A DNA stretch of 7,586 nucleotides from an uncultured Collinsella sp. (GTDB lineage: Bacteria > Actinomycetota > Coriobacteriia > Coriobacteriales > Coriobacteriaceae). The stretch covers positions 1 through 7,586 of the forward strand of contig URRN01000099.1 of NCBI GenBank assembly GCA_900550185.1. Reading direction: 5' to 3'. The notes under the pieces were generated by a model. The model was not told where the DNA came from and ran no database searches. It saw only the letters and a list, made by a program, of their open reading frames with translations. Position numbers and translations under genes: made by a program. Below are positions 5,598 to 7,586 of the stretch, piece after piece (position 1 is the stretch's first letter; every line of letters begins with the position of its first letter).

Positions 5598-5885
5598 TTA
5601 GGCCTGGTTGCCAAAGACCTCGATGGTGTCGCCCTCGGCCAGCGTGACGATGGCCTTCTTCCAAGAACGGGTCTTGCCGGCGACATAGCGCACGCGCTTG
5701 GTCTTGGGCTTGACCGTCAGGGTGTTCACGCGAACGACCTTGACGCCGAAGATCTCCTCGACAGCGTCCTTGATCTGATACTTGTTAGCATCCTTGGCGA
5801 CCTCGAACGTGTACTTGTTCAGCTCCATGCCGGAGAAGGAACGCTCGGACACGATCGGACGGATGATGATCTCGTGGGCGGTCAT
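5598..5885 (-). CDS. rplW: 50S ribosomal protein L23
   Basis: L23 (uL23) sits at the tunnel exit and is the docking site for trigger factor and SRP. The 95-residue product has the conserved HEIIIRPIVSERS start, NKYTFEVAKDANKYQIKDAVEEIFGVKVVRVNT, and the rRNA-binding loop with KPKTKRVRYVAGKTRSWKKA (about residues 58-77). The ATG at 5885 follows the rplD TAA with no gap. A near-consensus ribosome binding site GGAGGTG lies within the last codons of rplD, so translation is likely coupled. A hairpin and a long gap follow it. Confidence 0.98.
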   Translation of the reverse strand: MTAHEIIIRPIVSERSFSGMELNKYTFEVAKDANKYQIKDAVEEIFGVKVVRVNTLTVKPKTKRVRYVAGKTRSWKKAIVTLAEGDTIEVFGNQA

Positions 5886-6512
5886 TTATGCAAGCACCTC
5901 CCCGAAGTGAGCGGCGATGTCGGCGGGCATCAGCACGGCGTTGTTGTTGACGAGATCGTAGGTGTTGGCCTCGTCAGCGGTGATGATGAACGTCTTGGGA
6001 ATGTTGCGGAACGACAGGTAGGCGTTGACGTCCTCATCGCGAACGATGATGGTCAGACGCTTGCCCTCAAGACCGAGGGCCTTGAGCATGGCGACGGCAG
6101 CCTTGGTGGAAGGCTTCTCGAAGCCGTAGTCGTCGACGAGCACGAGCTCGCCATCGGCCAGCTTGGCGGACAGCGCGGAGCGCATAGCCAGCTTGACCTC
6201 CTTGTTGTTCATACGCTTAGCGTAGGAACGGGGCTTGGGGGCGAAGACAACGCCACCGTGACGCCACTGGGCAGCACGGATGGAACCCTGGCGGGCACGG
6301 CCGGTGCCCTTCTGACGCCAAGGCTTCTTGCCGCCACCGGAAACCTCAGAGCGACCCTTAGCAGACTGGGTGCCCTGACGCCAAGAGGCCATCTGGCACT
6401 TGACGATGTGGTGCATAACGTGGATGTTCGGCTCGATGCCGTACACCTCAGCGGCGAGCTCGGCCTCGGCGACCTTCTTGCCCTCGCTGTTCTTTACTTC
6501 AAACTTTGCCAT
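5886..6512 (-). CDS. rplD: 50S ribosomal protein L4
   Basis: L4 (uL4) binds 23S rRNA, and its extended loop reaches the exit tunnel wall. In E. coli it also autoregulates the S10 operon. The 208-residue product has the globular fold split by the basic loop at about residues 41-100 (SWRQGTQSAKGRSEVSGGGK, then KPWRQKGTGRARQGS), then LVLVDDYGFEKPSTKAAVAM and a C-terminus with NNNAVLMPADIAAHFGEVLA. The ATG at 6512 is preceded by AAGGAG at about 9 bases. The gap to rplC is 46 bases. Since L4 is the classic regulator of this operon, the structured leader upstream of rplC is a candidate target, though nothing here proves it. Confidence 0.98.
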   Translation of the reverse strand: MAKFEVKNSEGKKVAEAELAAEVYGIEPNIHVMHHIVKCQMASWRQGTQSAKGRSEVSGGGKKPWRQKGTGRARQGSIRAAQWRHGGVVFAPKPRSYAKRMNNKEVKLAMRSALSAKLADGELVLVDDYGFEKPSTKAAVAMLKALGLEGKRLTIIVRDEDVNAYLSFRNIPKTFIITADEANTYDLVNNNAVLMPADIAAHFGEVLA

Positions 6513-6558
6513 TTAAGTGTTCTCCTTGGTATGACGCTGGGCTAAATGGGCTGGGCCC

Positions 6559-7179
6559 TTAGGCCATACGGATGGCGACGAGACCATTCTTGGCACCCGG
6601 GACAGCGCCCTTGACCAAGATGAGGTTCTGCTCGGCATCGATGCGGACAACGGAAAGGTTCTTGACGGTAACGCGCTCGTTACCCATGTGACCGGCCATC
6701 TTGACGCCCTTGAGGACGCGCGCAGGATAGGCGCACTGACCGATAGAACCGGGGTGACGCTGGAAGTGAGAACCATGCGTCATAGGACCGCGGCGCTGAC
6801 CCCAGCGCTTGATGCGACCCTGGAAGCCCTTACCCTTGGAGGTACCGATGACGTCGACCTTCTCGACATCAGCGAAATCAGCGACGGTGACGACCTCGCC
6901 GACCTTGTGCTCCTCGCCGTTCTCGACGCGGACCTCACGAAGGAAGCGGACAGGCTCGACGCCAGCCTTGGCGAAGTGACCAGCCATGGGCTTGTTCACG
7001 TTCTTGGCCTTGATGTCGCCGAAACCGATCTGGACGGCGTCATAGCCGTCGGTTGCCTGAGTTTTAACCTGCGAGACAGCGCAGGGGCCAGCCTGGATGA
7101 CCGTGACGGGAACGACGTTGTCGTCCTCGTCCCAAACCTGGGTCATGCCAATCTTGCGGCCGAGAATCATGCTGATCAA
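6559..7179 (-). CDS. rplC: 50S ribosomal protein L3, TTG start likely
   Basis: L3 (uL3) is an early 50S assembly protein whose finger reaches the peptidyl transferase centre. The product is 206 residues. It shows LGRKIGMTQVWDED (residues 6-19), GTSKGKGFQGRIKRWG (about 112-127), and GPMTHGSHFQRHPGSIGQ, with Gln at residue 148 in the position methylated in E. coli, then KMAGHMGNERVTVKNL. The TTG at 7179 gives an N-terminus of the same length as the B. subtilis protein (residues before ILGRKIGMTQ), with a weak GGGA 7 bases upstream. The alternative ATG at 7170 would remove three residues and has no ribosome binding site. It is the first gene of the operon in this window; rpsJ, its usual upstream neighbour, is absent. 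Confidence 0.95.
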   Translation of the reverse strand: MISMILGRKIGMTQVWDEDDNVVPVTVIQAGPCAVSQVKTQATDGYDAVQIGFGDIKAKNVNKPMAGHFAKAGVEPVRFLREVRVENGEEHKVGEVVTVADFADVEKVDVIGTSKGKGFQGRIKRWGQRRGPMTHGSHFQRHPGSIGQCAYPARVLKGVKMAGHMGNERVTVKNLSVVRIDAEQNLILVKGAVPGAKNGLVAIRMA

Positions 7180-7199
7180 GATATGATCCCAACTCTCGC

Positions 7200-7251
7200 G
7201 TGGTCTTGGGACAATGCGTACACCACCGAGCGTACGCCCCTAGAGGACCAC
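7200..7251 (-). promoter_or_regulatory. Leader hairpin upstream of rplC
   Basis: GTGGTC (7200-7205) pairs with GACCAC (7246-7251). Inside, GGG (7208-7210) pairs with CCC (7238-7240), and GCGTAC (7216-7221) with GTACGC (7232-7237), leaving a 10-base loop and a 5-base bulge. All 15 pairs are Watson-Crick, so the fold holds in the minus-strand RNA. It sits 20-72 bases before the TTG start of rplC. An alternative short stem TCCCAA/TTGGGA (7187-7192 with 7206-7211) competes with it, which would suit a switch. A ribosomal-protein leader is a reasonable guess; no known leader family is recognised. Confidence 0.45.
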
Positions 7252-7363
7252 TACTTACACGACGTGCTCCCCAGCCTTGTATTGCGTCCGGACTACCTGA
7301 CAACCCTATTAAGCAGGCATTTTGTCCAGCCAGAATACTCCCCTGGTTTCACACAGCTATTTA

Positions 7364-7389
7364 GTATACACGGCTGCGGGCGTATCCAT
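7364..7389 (-). promoter_or_regulatory. Promoter-like motif, second copy of the 26-bp element
   Basis: On the minus strand this reads ATGGATACG, then CCCGCAGCCGTGTATAC, followed by T. TATACT (7368-7363) is five of six matches to a sigma-A -10 box. The best upstream hexamer (TGGATA) is only 14 bases away, too short for a standard -35 spacing. The whole element matches 5499-5524 at 23 of 26 positions. A promoter would start transcription about 180 bases before rplC, just ahead of the leader hairpin. Low confidence as a promoter, high as a repeated sequence. Confidence 0.35.
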
Positions 7390-7455
7390 CGAGATTCATA
7401 TTTCACTCACATTGTTTACGCAGGTAAAGTGCGTGGCACGTTCCCAGTGTGCGGC

Positions 7456-7586
7456 GGAGGGGGCGGGCCTGAGAGATATTAAGGTTGCTGCTCTACAGTC
7501 CTGCTCACGACGGAGAGCACATTAAGTGCTCTCCTGTTCGTGCGGAACTCGCGACAACCTTAATATCTCTCAGGCCCGCCCCCTCC
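7456..7586. repeat. Perfect 32-bp inverted repeat with 67-bp spacer
   Basis: The left arm 7456-7487 (GGAGGGGGCGGGCCTGAGAG, then ATATTAAGGTTG) is an exact reverse complement of 7555-7586, the last bases of the window. The 67-bp spacer holds its own hairpin, GGAGAGCAC-attaa-GTGCTCTCC (7512-7534), extended by CACGA/TCGTG (7506-7510 with 7538-7542). The whole can fold as one 131-base hairpin on either strand. It may be a small palindromic repeat unit, an invertible segment, a bidirectional terminator-like structure, or an end-of-contig artefact. The arms may continue past the window edge. Confidence 0.85.

Larger units (their letters stand above)
7180..7455. other. Gene-free region upstream of rplC
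   Basis: No S10 (rpsJ) coding sequence and no other recognisable gene is found on either strand in this stretch. Besides the leader hairpin it contains GTCCGGAC (7286-7293, an 8-bp palindrome) and a TATACT box on the minus strand (7368-7363) within the motif shared with the rplW-rplB gap. It is the only visible place for the main operon promoter unless transcription enters from beyond the right edge. Confidence 0.6.

Noticed and set aside
5487..6545. Plus-strand open frame (352 codons) opposite rplW and rplD
   Set aside because: Same mirror-frame effect of high GC codon use; the minus strand encodes unmistakable L23 and L4.
6688..7482. Plus-strand open frame (264 codons) opposite rplC and its leader
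   Set aside because: Mostly antisense of L3; the part beyond rplC has no recognisable domain.
7456..7487. CCTGAGAG after a G-rich block, reminiscent of the TPP riboswitch CUGAGA motif
   Set aside because: None of the other conserved TPP elements (ACCUGAUCUGG, final AGGGA helix) follow, and the motif lies in a perfect inverted repeat arm.
1..7586. Defence system, CRISPR array, toxin-antitoxin pair or other novel accessory system
   Set aside because: No regularly spaced repeats, no such protein motifs and no uncharacterised gene cluster is visible; the accessory part holds only a dead IS and a gene fragment.

Overview
The window is mostly a minus-strand ribosomal protein operon from a high-GC Gram-positive bacterium. 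I lean towards Coriobacteriia (Collinsella-like) from the overall flavour of the L3, L23 and L16 proteins and the moderately high GC; this is an impression from memory, not a search result. Transcription runs from right to left. The order is rplC (L3), rplD (L4), rplW (L23), rplB (L2), rpsS (S19), rplV (L22), rpsC (S3), rplP (L16), rpmC (L29), rpsQ (S17), rplN (L14), rplX (L24). This is the S10 operon joined to the first two genes of the spc operon, twelve complete genes from 7179 down to 1391. Most junctions are very tight (1-nt overlaps at rpsC/rplP and rplP/rpmC, zero gap at rplD/rplW), and strong Shine-Dalgarno sequences are often embedded in the preceding gene.

The operon is unusual at both ends. 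Upstream of rplC, where rpsJ (S10) normally lies, there are about 400 bases without a recognisable gene. They hold a well-paired leader hairpin (7200-7251), a possible promoter-like motif (7364-7389) that recurs in the rplW-rplB gap, and a perfect 32-bp inverted repeat around a 67-bp spacer that runs to the last base of the window (7456-7586). rplC itself appears to start at TTG with only a weak ribosome binding site. Downstream, rplX is followed 26 bases later by a strong intrinsic terminator (1333-1364) instead of rplE and the rest of spc.

Within the operon, two gaps are large and structured. The rplW-rplB gap (5419-5597) has a strong hairpin and several smaller ones. The rpsQ-rplN gap (2079-2196) can fold into a three-way junction just upstream of the rplN ribosome binding site. 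Both are candidate cis-regulatory RNAs or internal promoters.

The left 1.3 kb (1-1330) is decayed accessory DNA. It begins with a minus-strand fragment of a 5'-methylthioadenosine/S-adenosylhomocysteine nucleosidase (1 to about 162), joined directly to an internally deleted, frameshifted IS3-family transposase remnant (about 164-623, plus strand). About 600 bases of non-coding DNA with short inverted repeats follow. I see no new defence or mobile system. The interest lies in the operon boundaries, the structured gaps and the terminal inverted repeat.
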